A DNA stretch of 64,000 bases from contig VXAA01007187.1 of NCBI GenBank assembly GCA_013399115.1, positions 64,474-128,473 on the forward strand, given 5' to 3'. The stretch is from Anseranas semipalmata (Eukaryota; Chordata; Aves; Anseriformes; Anseranatidae). Within the stretch, counting starts at the first letter, position 1. Each line of letters begins with the position of its first letter. Under the pieces are notes generated by a model that saw only the letters and a program-made list of their open reading frames with translations, ran no database searches and was not told where the DNA came from. Made by a program: the position numbers and the translations under genes. Shown one piece after another: positions 9,621 to 23,022 of this stretch.

Positions 9621-12600
9621 GGGAAAAACAGCCTTGAAGCCTGCATAACTTCCACTCCACTGGCACTTTAGGTAAAAGATTCATAGTTAGAGAGTGAAAG
9701 TTCTTCTCTTTTAATCACATATACCTGAGTAAGAAACAATCCTGAGCTCTAAATCACAACTGAGTAGTAGGTTTTCTAAAGAAGTTACTTGTGTCCAAAC
9801 TGAATGTTAGGCAGCAAAACCCTGGAGTGCTAATGGTGGCCCATGGTCTGGATTTGTGAGTTGAATCTGGGTACAGATATGTCTTGTACTGCCAGGAGAT
9901 TTTAACTGGACCAAAAGTTTACACAGACTCTACTGCATTACTGCCTAAGCCTCTGTGTGCATTGAAGTCCTCTGTCTACACCTCAGCTCCAGAAAGCTTT
10001 CCTGTGAGGAAACAGAAATGATTAACCCACATTGTTCTCTCTACTTCCAACCTCCTGCAGTATCTTCCACCTTTGAAATCATGGCTTCTTCATGGTAGTT
10101 TAAACAGCTGAACAATGTTTCTACAAAAAGCAGGGCGCTGAAAGAAAATCTTTCTTCTTTCTCTTCAGATTTTAAAAACACTTAAGTTGGACAAACATGG
10201 AGGTGTTACAGAAAGCATTCATGGAAAGGACAGCATAACCACTTAATTTCTAGTCTAGAAAATCAACTGTATTTTCAAAATTAAAGCTTTAAAAAGACTC
10301 CCTATTTTATCAGACTTGGTATTGGAACATACTGTAAGAAAATAGGTGATACTCCTCATAGCGTTGAGAACACAGTAAAAGGAAATCCCATACGTGACAA
10401 CAATCAAAGATAAGTTACACTTTGTGTATTGGGGTCACCATAACCTAAGGTTCTTAAGAGAATGCAGAAAAATAGGATAGAATGTGCAATTTGATTTTTT
10501 GTTTGCCGTGTTCAGATTCTACTAATGAACCTCAGTGATGGGGTGGTACTAAGGGCCTTAAACATCCAGTGTAGAAACAACATTTTTGAAGGTCATAACT
10601 GAAAGCTAAACTAAGTTATCCCTCTCTAATTTTCTTAAGACTATCACAGAAAAAAAGGCCCCATCTTTAAAAGACATTTATTAAGGATTTGACTACAATA
10701 GCCATGTCTTCAAAAGTCACACTTGCAAATACTAAAATGGTACTTCTTCATGCACAGAAAGACACCTTGAGCAAAGGGCTCTTTAGTGTAGGCAAGTTCT
10801 GGCCTGAGATCACAACATATATACACACATACAGACAGCAAAAGATATTAAATCTGATATTTCCAAATATTTAGACAGGATTAAATTTAGTTTTATGTTA
10901 GGTACTCCCTTTTGGTACTACCCTACCATGTCCTCCTCCACCTTTGAAGCCCCTGCTTATAAAATCTGATCATGGCTTTCCCTATCACAGTATCTTAACT
11001 CTAGCCCTTATCATGGACTCCTTTCTGTCATAATATGCTTTTGTTGTTGTTGTTGTTGATTAGATTTTTTTTGACTCCCACCAGTCTGACCTATTCAGAA
11101 GCCCAGTAAAAATACCAAAAAATGCTAACAGATCTTGCCCACATGTTCACCACCTTCCTGATATGTCTCCTTCTCTTCTGTCTCCTGTGAATGTCAGGAA
11201 GGTCAGTGCCTTCTGCTGCTCACCAGTCCTGTGCAGGCCAGGGCACAGTGTCAGAGGAAACCACAGACTCACAGTTGATTAGCGGTTAGCAGAACCCCAT
11301 CTTATGCTCTAATCTGGGGGAGAAGGGAGGAAGGAATGGACAACATGCTGCTATAATACTCCTATAAATTACGCATGGCAAGGAAAATAATATAAAAACT
11401 TGTAATGTGTTTCTCTCTTTTCTGTGCTTTCCAAATGCAGTTCTTCTACCTTTTCTAACCAAGCATTGAACTAAAAGCAGTTTACTAACAATGGAGGATT
11501 TACTGAGGTGTTCAGAAAGTATACACCTGTCACAAAATGAATCCCCACCTGTGTTTTACAGCCTGTGGGTCAATTATTTTATCTGAAGGTTGGAATTGAC
11601 TTCAGGCAGAAGCACACAAGGGCACAATTTGAGATGAAGTAGTGGCTTTGCCTCATTTTATAGGTCAATCATCCAGTACTTCAGTCTAATACCTAAACAA
11701 AATGTTGCATCTCATTTCTGCTTCAGGTTATATTTGCTCTATTATTTCTACACAGAGCCACCTACAAAGTTTCTGGAAGCACAAAGCTTGTTGGCTGTCT
11801 AATCTAACGATATGAATATATGTAAATGAGCTGTTTAGTACATAAACTGTTCTTAGGAAGATTCACTGACTAGAGATATAAGATAAGAGCAATAAAACAT
11901 AGCTGATATTCGCACAACGAAAATAGCAAGAGACCTCTGCTATAAGATCACTTCTAAAAACTGTTTTCTAAGTGTCCCACCTATCTTTAATACAGGGTTT
12001 TTGGCTGCCTGTTGGCACTGAAGGTTGTATTTAATGCTTTAGAATAGGAATGGAAAAGCACAAGAATTTATGAATTCTAAGAATTTATTCATCATGGAGA
12101 AAAGCCACTGAAAATGGGGTGTGTTTTTCCCCACACTATTTTACTTTCAAAACAACAGCCTTGTCTGCACTGGAAAATTCCACAGCATGTGGAGAACTAC
12201 AGAGGACAACTGGGTACATCACAAGAGACTGAAAGAAAGGACTTGAAGAAACAGGTATATGTTTTAACCATATTGAAAAAGAGTAACTATTGGGACAATA
12301 AACATCACTCAGACCTTCAGAAGATCCCTCAGAAAATAAAAGTCAGATTCTGATTTTTCTGATATTTCTGAAATTATGGATATTGTCAGTAAGCAAAAAC
12401 AAAGACAAAGACAAAAACAAAAACACATGCTTCTCCACCTCTCATTTGGCTCTTTTCAGACATTGTCATATAAGAAAAACTAGTTTTAGAATGGAAAATT
12501 TACATACTTTCAAACAATCTTTTGTGGTGGTCAATGATTTTGAGTGAAAGTTAATTCTGCTCAGCTCCTTACAAAAATCAGTGCCTGTGGTGAGCTGTAT

Positions 12601-12928
12601 ATGTATACACACAAACACATACATACACTTTAACAAAGACCTCTGTCCTGTCCATCGACTACTCATAAACTCTTTAGTGATAGTTCAGGCTGAATTGCTA
12701 TGAAGTCATAAGCAACCTGAGAAAGGATTTTATATGAAGTATATATCCATTCAGTACTCTAATGCTTTCCATAAAACACATTTAGCATAACACAAAAGCA
12801 TAAACACAAACTGTCCATGCAGGAAACATACAACAGTTATTCAGAAAACTCATTAAAAATTGCAAGGCATGCACGACTGTATCTAAATCCTTGGTTTGTT
12901 CTTACAATCCAGATGCTAGCAGAGCTGG

Positions 12929-12960
<32 letters not shown>

Positions 12961-13257
12961 AAACTCAAAGAGAGCTCTAAGAGCATTCTGGGAACTAGAC
13001 TGAAAGCTAACCAGAGCTTCCACTTTGCTTCTAGAATAGCCATGTTATAAAAATTATACTCTGACTAAAAGAGCCTTTCCAGATGTAGCTAGATAATACT
13101 GAACTCTGTTTCCACTAAGAGCTTTAGGAATAGTATTAGCTCACATGGAAATAATTTTTTAACTAGCTGGGAGTGGTTCCCTAACAGTTCCTGAAGCTGT
13201 TCCCCCATGCACATATCCCCTCCTCCCTGGCTCATTTTAGGAGCTACACCCAGTGTG
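9621..13257. other. Non-coding unique sequence
   Basis: No exon or RNA gene is recognised. Simple repeats include (TTG)6 at about 11043-11060, A-rich AAAGAC/AAAAAC units near 12395-12425 and the 30-A tract at 12929-12958. All open frames are short and unlike any family I know. Confidence 0.65.
12929..12958. repeat. Poly(A) tract, 30 A
   Basis: An uninterrupted run of 30 A, followed by GAAAACTC. No SINE or processed gene body precedes it on the plus strand, so I read it as a homopolymer rather than a retrogene tail. Length is probably variable and error-prone. Confidence 0.95.
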
Positions 13258-13366
13258 CAAAATGACCTCTGCACCTAAAGAGGCACAAATGATTTTGTTC
13301 ATGGAAAGAAAGTCACATCATAACTGACTGGCTAAAAACACCATGAGAGTCAAAGCAGAGCTTTGT
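13258..13366. repeat. Copy 1 of a 109-bp near-identical direct duplication
   Basis: This block starts CAAAATGACCTCTGCACC and ends CAAAGCAGAGCTTTGT. It recurs at 14329-14437 in the same orientation, 1071 bp downstream. The only difference I see is A versus G at the eighth base (13265 versus 14336). Flanking sequences on either side are unrelated, so the boundaries are sharp. It is not CR1 and I do not recognise it as a known interspersed repeat. Confidence 0.97.
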
Positions 13367-14328
13367 ACAGTTTTTACATGACAAAAGCCAACATGATTAA
13401 TCTGTCTTAATGATGTTGTGACAAAATACAATGACTTTAGTTTTACAGGGTCCCAGTACATTATGACAAATGCACCTTCCCATATGATGATATAAGAAGC
13501 TGAGAAGCTTGTTAAAACTAGACTTACATTTTCTTGAAGTCTGTAAATTCGGAAGGTCCTGATCATATAGTATGAGGTGGGAAAAAAGAGTATTATAAAA
13601 AATTAGTGATGGTGGAAGAAGAGTTAATTGTATTTAGACATAGCAAAGATTCAGTGCTCTAGCCCATGTAGATTGAACCATTAGGATCACTTTTTAGTTG
13701 ATCTCTCATTCACCTTATCTTAGCAGATTCTTAGACCTGTTCACTTAATTTTTTTCTACCCTCCATCTGGGTATATTCCTGAGATATTGGACTCCAAAAT
13801 ATCACAGCAGTCAGAATAGTTTCTGGGAATAGTTTACAAAGAATGAAATACTCACATGAAAGCTGGGGAAAGGAGAGCTTCAAACTCAGGTTTGGAGGAC
13901 AGCAGGTAGATGACAGTCCCAACTCTGGAAAAAAAAATAAAAAAGAGAAGCAAGTAAGACAATTGACCAGAAACAATAATTTTCTGCAGAACAGTAAAGA
14001 CGCAAAATTGTTTTCAAAGTAAAAGACTACTCAAGCAGGTAATACTGGTTGTTCAGAAGAACAGAGCAAAGAAAAAATATAAGAAAGAAAGAAAATAGGA
14101 CCACATTCTCTCTTCAGTTCAGGAACTTCTTACACTGTAAGGCATGGATTCTTGGCCTGCCAGTCAGAGACCAACCCATTTCACTCATCTGTAAACTCCA
14201 GGTTTTATTACTGCAATGCCACCCTGCTTTGCCATGAAGTTCAGAGGGCACAAGAGTCAGTTATCTGCTCCTGACTCCTACCTTGGCATAAGAAGAATAG
14301 CCTAATAACTCTGGCAGTCTTGGGCTAA
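13367..14328. other. Unique spacer between the duplicated blocks
   Basis: This interval separates the two 109-bp copies. It is AT-rich, contains A-rich stretches near 13928 and 14070, and has no recognisable gene. If the duplication is real, this is the ancestral or inserted spacer. If it is an assembly error, this interval may be misplaced. Confidence 0.6.
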
Positions 14329-14437
14329 CAAAATGGCCTCTGCACCTAAAGAGGCACAAATGATTTTGTTCATGGAAAGAAAGTCACATCATAACTGACT
14401 GGCTAAAAACACCATGAGAGTCAAAGCAGAGCTTTGT
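14329..14437. repeat. Copy 2 of the 109-bp direct duplication
   Basis: Matches 13258-13366 at 108 of 109 positions by eye. The match stops abruptly: copy 1 continues ACAGTTTTTACATG and copy 2 continues TTTATGTTTTATAG. High identity implies a very recent event or an assembly artefact. Confidence 0.97.
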
Positions 14438-15567
14438 TTTATGTTTTATAGACTTCTGTGGATGCTCTAATGAACCTGGAGAGCTGACCCTGACCCAAGC
14501 AGAGTCACTAGTGGGACTAGGCATGCCAAAGGTGGTAGAAAGCAGTTTTATCCACACTCTTCTCTAATAGGATCTAGTTCATTATATGGTGCCATATAAC
14601 TTGAGGAACCACCTCTACTTACCTTGTGAGCAGCCTTCCTTCTGCTCTCCATCACTATAATGGAACCAGGGGTTCTACACCGATATTTTGTGCCAGGTCT
14701 GTATGAAAGACACTATGGCTATAGTCTCCCACAACATCTGTATTTCTCTATAAAAACAAATCCATCAACAAACATAGGACATGCAGCAGACAGAGCCTAC
14801 ACAGGATCTGGGCTTGCTTCGCATTATCTCTTAGAGCTGTGAACAATACCAAGCAGCAACCTCTTTATCCACAGCACTGACTGATGTGTATTTCTCCAGC
14901 TTAGATTCCCTTAAACACATTTCCATATGCAAATAAAACTGTCACAAATGAATGAACTCCTCCTACAGGCTACAAAGGAAGAAAATAAGTCAGTTGTTCT
15001 AACTATTGTTAAATATTTAGGAGTAAATCCCCCACTTTCAGGATGAATGGGTGGATAGAGACATTCAGCCTAGTTATGTTATTAATAATTTACACTAACT
15101 TTTAAACTACATTAAATCTGCCCAATGCATAGGCTGTACTCAGAATTTAAAATATCAAATTAGTTTATTGATTAACTTATTTTTCTGCTGGATACTGCAC
15201 CTGCTTTGCATTTCAAAATGAGACTTCATTACATTTGTATCTTTGTTGATTATCCTCCATCAGGAAACTGACCCCAGAAATTTCAGTATTCTGTAATAAT
15301 ATATAGCATTAACACCTATTTTAGTCACAATCCTCCGAATGCAAATACAGAAGCTGACATGGTGATTTAATTGGGATTTTACATGCCAGTTTGGACTCAC
15401 TTTCATTTAAATCCAACTTAGATGTGGCTGACAGTTTGAATATCACTATGCTATAAGCCAAGAAGACAAACCAGTCAACCACAGCACTGCTAACTATACG
15501 GATTTCCCATTTTGCTGATGTAATTCCCTCCAGTTTACAAGTCTTGTAAGCAGTATCTTTGGAAGTT

Positions 15568-15591
15568 AAAAAAAAAAAANNAAAAAAAAAA
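15568..15591. repeat. A tract with a 2-base gap
   Basis: Twelve A, two N (15580-15581), then ten A and GAAGGAAGGAAG. The N pair marks unresolved homopolymer length. Confidence 0.95.
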
Positions 15592-17135
15592 GAAGGAAGG
15601 AAGAAAACACCAGATTCAAAGATAGCTTGACTTTAAAGCAGTAAAAACAGTTTATTTGCAGGACTCTGTCTCTGAAACATCTATACAGTTTCCAGCCACT
15701 TACAGATCTAGCAGTCTGGGTACCTACACAGCTAAAATAACAGGCTATCACAACACCATACAACACTGCTTCTGCCATCCATCTTCCCCAGAAGAGGGAA
15801 GATCCTTGTACCCTTTCAGGAGCAAGTGTGGTCCATCTGTGCTTTCAGTAGAGAAGCCTCCAACCTCAAGTGGCCACCAAGCTTTGTCCTTGGTTGAATC
15901 CCCCACCTCCCAAGAAGGTCCCTCTGAGGCAGAGGGATGCTTCTGAAGCACTCTTGCACATGGACCCACTTGCTAACCTGTGAGGTTTGGCCAGTACTCA
16001 GCCGGGAGCGGCACTGCCCACCTCCATGGCCTTGGCCAGGTTACGACCCCCTGGTGCCACCTGACCCACCACCACATCTGTCTCACAGGTGTCTGCAAGG
16101 GGAAGGATGACAACCTGCACACATCACCACTGTCACTGCTGCTGGCTGTGTTGAAGAAGGTCCTGGGGGAAGAACATGGCCATGTGAGATCTGGCACCAG
16201 CACAGCCATGGTCTGGGAAGAGAAATGCTGTCAGGCACAAAACCTTTATTATATCTGGACCCACTGCTTATTTCCCTGTGAGTTTCTAAAAGCATAATTA
16301 GCCCCAAAGCAAACAAATACAAGTTAGTGCACCCTGCTGCCCTGAAACTGTACAAGCTGATGACAGTGTATATGGTGGGTGATACATGCACCACAGTACC
16401 CCAAAACCCAGGAAAGTCTTGCCCATTTGCTTCTCCTTGCAAGGGTGGTCATATGCAGCCTGTTGAAGAAAACAGGTAACTTTTCTCGCCACACACCAGG
16501 GAATTAATTAACTTATCCTTCAGATCTACATGTATGGGAACTACCTCCTCTGTCAGTCCCCCTTTTTTCCCCTCTATCCTCCACTTTTGTGTTCAAAAAT
16601 GTACTTTTTACTATTTACTTTAGCGTATGAAACAGCTGCTTCTTAGTAAGACAAGCTTGGCAAGTTTGAAGCATCAAAGCCTGACTGAGTTTTCCAAGGT
16701 ATGATATATAGTTCCCTTTTTCTTGTACAGTATGTGAAGAAGCCAAGAGTGAATAATCCTTTCGGGTATTAGGAATCCAAAAGTCTTGTGTCCTAGCAAT
16801 AGCCAGTTCAAGGCAACTGGCCTAAACATATTTTTGTTAAATTTTGGCAATACTGTTTCTTTCCAGGGTTGATCTAAACCTGGAGAGATTATAGCATATT
16901 CCCACGTCACATAATTGGCCTGTATAATAGCATAGAATAGACAATTCCCAAAGATTAGAGAATTACACCAATACAAGACATTTTTTAAACAGAAACCACA
17001 TTTATTTTTAAAATTAAACCTAAAAATAGCAACTCCCATATATACTTGATCTTAGAAGCCAGGGAAACATTCTCATTTGGAGTAGTTTTATATAGTCACA
17101 CAGCTAAGATTTCATTAGCTGGCTAGATTTTATTT

Positions 17136-17185
17136 AAAAAATAAAACAAAACAAAATGAAACAAAAAACAAAACAAAACAAAACA
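17136..17185. repeat. (AAAAC)n-type A-rich simple repeat
   Basis: Repeated AAAAC units with interruptions (AAAATG, AAAAAAC). No element body is visible next to it. Confidence 0.85.
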
Positions 17186-18099
17186 CTGGTTGGATTTTAT
17201 AACAGCATTACTTTCACAAGTGTTCATTCATGTTGACACACAAGTTCCAACCTAACTGCCAAACTTCTTGCTTTATTTTTTTCTTTTAAAATATGTCCTT
17301 GGTTATCTCTTTTTTTTGTGCTGGTCAGAAGCAACACAAATGACAACTGACTTTGGCCAAAGAGATCGAATACGTATTGTATTCTATTTCATAAACCAGA
17401 AAATGGCTTATTTTAAAACTAAACTAAGCAAAACAAATCAGCAACCCCACTACAAAAATATGTATCAAAGAACCAGAATCTGAAGTTTGAAGCAGTGCTA
17501 GTGATTGCTTTTGGCAACTGGCTACAAATTTATTTTAAAAAGCACTGTAACTCACAAGTGGCAGTCTCAGCCTCCACCAGCACCAAACTTGGCATTGATG
17601 CCAATGGCTCATCATTGGTAGTCTCACAGCTGAACCATGACCCACCTTGTGGACAATATTGAGAGAAGCGCAGTTCATGGCAGAAACAAATATGTTAAAA
17701 GATGTATTGGGCTGAACCCCATTCTGCAAATACCTGAGCATGTACAGCACAGAGAATGTTTCTGTCTGTGGTGTCAAGGGCATCCACCGGTCTGTTGAAT
17801 GAACTGTGATGTGTGGGATGTTGCTCAAGGGAATCTTCTGTAGTCTGTCTGAAAATCTGGTTGTAACACAAGAGCAAAGTTATTCTCTGCAGACCCCCAA
17901 TCAGTTCAGCAGCAAACCATTTTTTAAAACTCAAGCTGTTGGGACCAATTTTAAAGCCCCGTTTAGTTGAATGTTGAAAGGTACACCTTGTATGCAGTCC
18001 TCACCTTTTTACTCAGATTCATGCAGAGCTCTTGAAAAAGCAATGTGATTTTCAACATGGATGGAAGGAAGATTTATGCTGTTGGAAAAACAAACAAGC

Positions 18100-18119
18100 A
18101 AAAAAAAAAAAAAAAAAAA
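18100..18119. repeat. Poly(A) tract, 20 A
   Basis: An uninterrupted A run after CAAACAAGC. No retroposed sequence is recognisable beside it. Confidence 0.95.
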
Positions 18120-20411
18120 CCACCTTCATGTTGATCTTTTGTAAGAAGCAATTTCAAATGTAAGCCTGTATTGGCCACAACAAGGGGTGGGATGACACCT
18201 GGAAGTCAGACATTTGGATGTGAATTAAGAGCAAGGAAGAGAGCAGCAAAGAGCTTTCATAGTTGCCAAAGACACTGAGAAGATATTAATGGGAAGGAAA
18301 ACGTAAATTATGTTTGTCTGTGGATGTCTCTAAACATACTGTGATCTCAGTTGAAAAAAAAATAATCGTCACTTTTTAGTAGACAGGGCTTCTGCTCTGT
18401 CTCTACAGCAATGAACCAAAGACCTGGAAGGAGAGAACTGCACCAACCGGGGCAGATACATAAACCTGAGGTGGTTGTGTAGACGCTAATGCCTGAATTG
18501 TTTGTCTGATTTCCAAGTTACCCATTCAGTGCTTGACAATATTGAATGAGAATAAACATCCTCACAAACCAAGCCCCTTATAAGGCAGGGAATCTTAAAA
18601 AAAAAAATCGTTTTATCTGCAATAAAATCTCTCTTCTTCAGTAAATATCTCAATATCTCTCCTTCAGTAAAATAAATTTCCCTTAGGAAGTCAGACTTCA
18701 CGGATGAGAGAAAAGCAGTGGGATGGGGAGGAAATGTAAAATCTAGTCACCAGGAGAATTTGCTTTTAGGTCTTGATCTTCAGTGCTCATAAATAGGGTT
18801 TTACACCCTTCTCTGCCAAATATTTAGCAGGGAAGCTGGCACAACTACAATAGGCACAGTCTTTCCATCTGAACCCGCAAGAAGCACCTGATGATAATGA
18901 ATATGTAAAAAAACAGTGTGCAAGTCCACAAATAAGACACATGTGGCAAATAAAAGACCCCCCCCTCCCCCGCACTAACTTTTGCTGATAATTAAGAAAA
19001 ATATCAGTTAATCCTTCACAAAATGAAGACTGTTTCTTCACCAAACAAGGATCATTTGTATGGGGAAGATGGGTAGAGTATGAAAAAATAAGGAAAAAAA
19101 GACAAACATTTGGTTAATTAAAAACAAAAACTAGTAAAGACCAGGGTCAGGAAATAGCAGTTTGTATCAATCTATTTAACTGATGGATAACAAGCTCCAG
19201 AGGGAGGAATTAAACTAGTTGCAAGAGCCTTCAAGCCTCAGAAGAGAATTAAAAAGCATAATGTCTCATGTTGGGAAGACTGAACCTTTCATTTTAGACA
19301 AAATAAAATTTACAGTTTTGTTTGGCAGCAATAAGTATTTTTTAAAGACTAAAATACACATTTAGATTTAATATTTACAGTTTTTATAAAAGCAAACTTT
19401 GTGTTTCAGCTGATGGGAATACTTCAAGAAATAATATTGCCCTTTGTCCTACAGGTACACAGACAAACATATAACTGCAAAATCAGCAGCTTCCCATTTT
19501 TCTCAGACTTCTGAAACCACAGCCATTGAAGTTGCCCCACAAAACCACACAATTAAGAAATTTTTAAAAAAGTACACCAGAAAAACACAAGTAACCCCAA
19601 AGAAATACACAGGCCCAGAGTACAACCTTTCCCACTTCATATGGTGGCTCAAGTGTACAGAATCTCACAAACCCACCCTGTCTAAACACAATTAAATAAT
19701 ATATCAACACTAGATCTCCTTATGCTGTGACAGGAGGCAATAATGGCAGTAAACAAATTTTGCTTAATTTAAGGCCCCTTTTAGCAGAACAGTGTGAAGC
19801 AGACACTGTGCAAATGAGAAGGCCAGTGAAATCAGACACATTTTGCTACTCCTGAGCCAAATCACTGCTGAGAATTCATCAGCAATCCATAATATGCAAA
19901 GAATGATGGAAGTGATTCTATACTGTGTATGATGTACAGGTGTCTTTAATTATATTTTCCAAGCATGAGAAACAGCAATCACTGGCTAGATACCATTAAA
20001 AATAAGAAAATAAAAGGCTAGAACACAAGAACAACTGAAGTTTGGCAACAAAGAACTCCTGTGTTCCAAAAGAAAAAGGCACACTTCTTAGTCAGTACTG
20101 CCTAGAAGTATATCCTCTTCCATTTAGGGTAAGGTGGGAGGGAGGGTGAATGCACGGCTCTTTTGCACAAGCTTTTCCAGATGCCCTGATTATCCCCCAA
20201 GACATGAGGAATGCATCTATCTGATGTGAAGAAGGATGAAACTGAGGAGGTTCTGTAAAACCCCACTGAGCTCTGCCACAGATTCGTGCCTGAGTTCACC
20301 ATCTTTAAAAAAAGATCTTGATACTTACTTTTTAGTAAGTATCTGGATATCAAATAATGAACAAGATGCTATTAATGAACGTAACACTGTTTACAACATT
20401 TTCCTGCAGTA

Positions 20412-20427
20412 AACAACAACAACAACA
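20412..20427. repeat. (AAC)5 microsatellite
   Basis: Five AAC units followed by a short A run. A small trinucleotide repeat. Confidence 0.9.
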
Positions 20428-22807
20428 AAAAAGCAGCTTACAGAAGGACCAAACATTTTTTGCTGATAAGGGATATCAGATTTTTCCATTGGTGACTTCA
20501 ATGTATTCCAGCTACAGAAATCAATAGCTTCAGAGATCAACAATACAGAGGTGCTGAGACTGAATCCTGAAGTGAACAGGCAGCTAATACTGGAAAAATG
20601 CCAAAGCTACTTTGACATTATTGGTGGCACCCTGACCTGACACAGCAAACAGAGGAGGAGATGTTGGTTAAGCTTTCAGTAAAAACATCTGTAGTACTGG
20701 AAAAATGCATAGCAGTAGCTGGAAAAGCAAGATATTATTAGCACTTTCAGTCAAAATGGGCCCTGTCAGGACAACACAACTGCTACAGATAGAAAGAAGG
20801 AGTATTGCTTTTCCTGGCCGATACAATCTCTGAAGAGCAGAAGAAACAAGTACTGGGTAGTAGTTAAGAATTTTTAGCTACAAAGCATACTGAAAAACAT
20901 CTGGGTCAGAGAGCAGTCAAGCAAACCCCATTGGAAAGAGTGCATTTATTCATGAAAATTAAAAACTGAAGGACCACAGCAAGATGGGCAGCTGAAAAGA
21001 GGTAATGCAGACAAAAGAAATGAACAGGAAAAAGGAGGGGTGGTGGTGGTGTCCCTTTGTTTTGGGACTCTTGACTAAGTAGACAGAAAGGTGTGCCAAA
21101 CTGTGGTTGCGTGCCACTCTCTTTTAACAGTGCTTTGCTGGAGGGGCACTGCTACCATACTCATTTGGGACCAACTCTCCTACTAGAAGATTCTCTCAGC
21201 AACCTAATTCTTGAAGCCAATTATCATGCCAAAAGAACTATTTCTGTAGGACAGTAATACCAAGCTGCTTAATATTAGGCATGCTCCTTATTTCCACTGA
21301 GAACATGGAGAGGGCAACGGCACAGCCCTCTCCCTTATGCCATGATGAAACCCTTGCACCTGCATGCTGTGGCTTTTCTGAATGTCCACCAGTCATCAGC
21401 CTTGGTTGGAAAGCCCAACCAAGCACGTATGCAGAAATTGTGGGGCAGCCAGCTCCTTATCCAGAAGTTGCCCAAGAAGAAGGGGAAGGACTCAGCTGCT
21501 ACAAGCGAAAGAGCAATTCATGCTCTTTCTTTTAGCTACCATCTTTGCAGTTGCTCGATACCCACATGGGGAACATGAATTGCCTCCTTTCAGCCAGAAC
21601 CTTTCCCAAGCACACTTCACCACAGCTGAATGTCCCTCAAGGGAGGGAAGGCATCCCTAGGAGTATGATGTTGGTTAGCGAGGTGTTCACTTTCACTGAA
21701 ACCATTCATTTAATCAGATTATGGAAAGTAGGCCGTCAGGAGGGTAGGCATTAGTTACCTTGTTAGGCCAGAGTAATCGCATAGGACATAAACTGGATGA
21801 TCCTGCTGTAGAAGATGTCTTCAACTGAGAATGAAATTTAGGAGAAAATCCTTTGGCCATCTTACTGGAACTGAGCAACACTTTTGTGGTTCCATTGATT
21901 TCAGTAGGATTTCCCCAGAGGACAGGTAATACTTAGCATCAGGAAGATGGAAAGAGTGGACTAGGACATCATAGCCATGTAGATTGCAGCAATATTTATG
22001 GATGCTTCATAGATCAAAGTTGCATCATACTAAGTATTGAGCAAACAAACCAAAAAGCTCACCCAATGAGCTGCTACTTGCACATTTGCTGAAACACTGG
22101 TGAATACAGATGCCTGGGGAGCGCTCTGGTAGTAACGAATCTGCAGGATAAGCAGCAGTCACAAAATGCAAGTGTCAGACCATGACCAAAGATTTTTGTG
22201 TTTATCTTAATAGAGAAAAAATTAATCACCCCTTATTTCCTTTAAATACATATATATACAACTGTTTTTGTTGCCTCTGATTATTTTCCATTTTCAACCA
22301 GTGTTTAATATATTCCTCTCCCCTACCACATATTGCCTATCCTGAATACTCTCTTTCCACTTCTCCTCTCCCTCCTCCTCCCATATATACCTTTTATCAG
22401 GAAAATATTGTGATAATGTTTGAAATTTTCTTTCTGGCTCCCCCCACTAGTGTGCACAGGGAGCTCCTCAGACTGTAGCTCCATTTCAGTATCTGACATT
22501 ATCCCCTTCCAGATCACAGTCGCAATAACTTGGTATTTACTTCACTGCTAAAAATACAAAATTCGTCCTATATAATATTGCAAAAAGTTTGCTCTGTTAA
22601 CAAAAGAGGCACTGTTGCTACTGAATAAGCAAAGGCTTATTTTCTAAGTTTAAACCTCAATGTAATTAAACAGTGAGGTTAATATTGCATTCCCAAGTAA
22701 CACAGCTCTGCTAATGTCAATTATTCTTTGCAAACACAGTATGAGTTTTGATTAATGAAACAAATCAGTTCAACCTGCACCGCTGCATAGGCCCATTGTG
22801 CTTTATA

Positions 22808-22821
22808 TGACCTTGAGGTGA
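22808..22821. promoter_or_regulatory. Possible everted nuclear-receptor half-site pair
   Basis: TGACCT, two bases, then AGGTGA. This is an everted repeat with 2-base spacing of the AGGTCA half-site, with one mismatch in the second half. It sits in a stretch with other transcription-factor-like words (for example TTGATTAATGAAAC just upstream). Such short matches arise often by chance. There is no direct evidence of function. Confidence 0.2.
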
Positions 22822-22997
22822 CTGACTGCCTGTTCCTTTCCCCAAAGGGTATTACCAGCTTTTTACTTTCTTGTTCACCCTTTTCATAACCATGTACTGC
22901 AGAGAGTCAGTTGGAACAGTAACACCCAAAAAGAAAAAAAAATAGCACACAGATGGCTTTTAGCTTATGCATCAGGACCCAACCTTCACACATACAC

Positions 22998-23022
22998 AAA
23001 AATAAATAAATAAAAATAAAAA
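22998..23022. repeat. (AAAT)n simple repeat
   Basis: AAATAAATAAAT units grading into AAAAAT. Ordinary low-complexity DNA. Confidence 0.85.

Larger units (their letters stand above)
14438..21000. other. Non-coding unique sequence
   Basis: No gene is recognised. It holds an A tract broken by two N (15568-15591), an (AAAAC)n stretch at about 17136-17185, a 20-A run at 18100-18119 and C-rich runs near 18959. The 15650-16250 part is richer in G/C and has overlapping short open frames on both strands, but none resembles a protein family. Minus-strand open frames at 17535-17934 also lack resemblance. Confidence 0.6.

Noticed and set aside
12929..12958. Poly(A) run as the tail of a processed gene or SINE
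   Set aside because: No retroposed body or clear target-site duplication flanks it. The only shared flank word (AGAGCT) is six bases.
15650..16250. Possible minus-strand last exon with an AATAAA near 15651-15656
   Set aside because: AATAAA is common in AT-rich DNA. The neighbouring frames have no recognisable product and no acceptor site stands out.
17535..17934. Overlapping minus-strand frames that might be a pseudogene
   Set aside because: Two frames overlap without continuity and neither resembles a known protein.
21281..21754. Three overlapping plus-strand frames
   Set aside because: Openness in all three frames at once points to chance lack of stops, not coding. No family is recognised.
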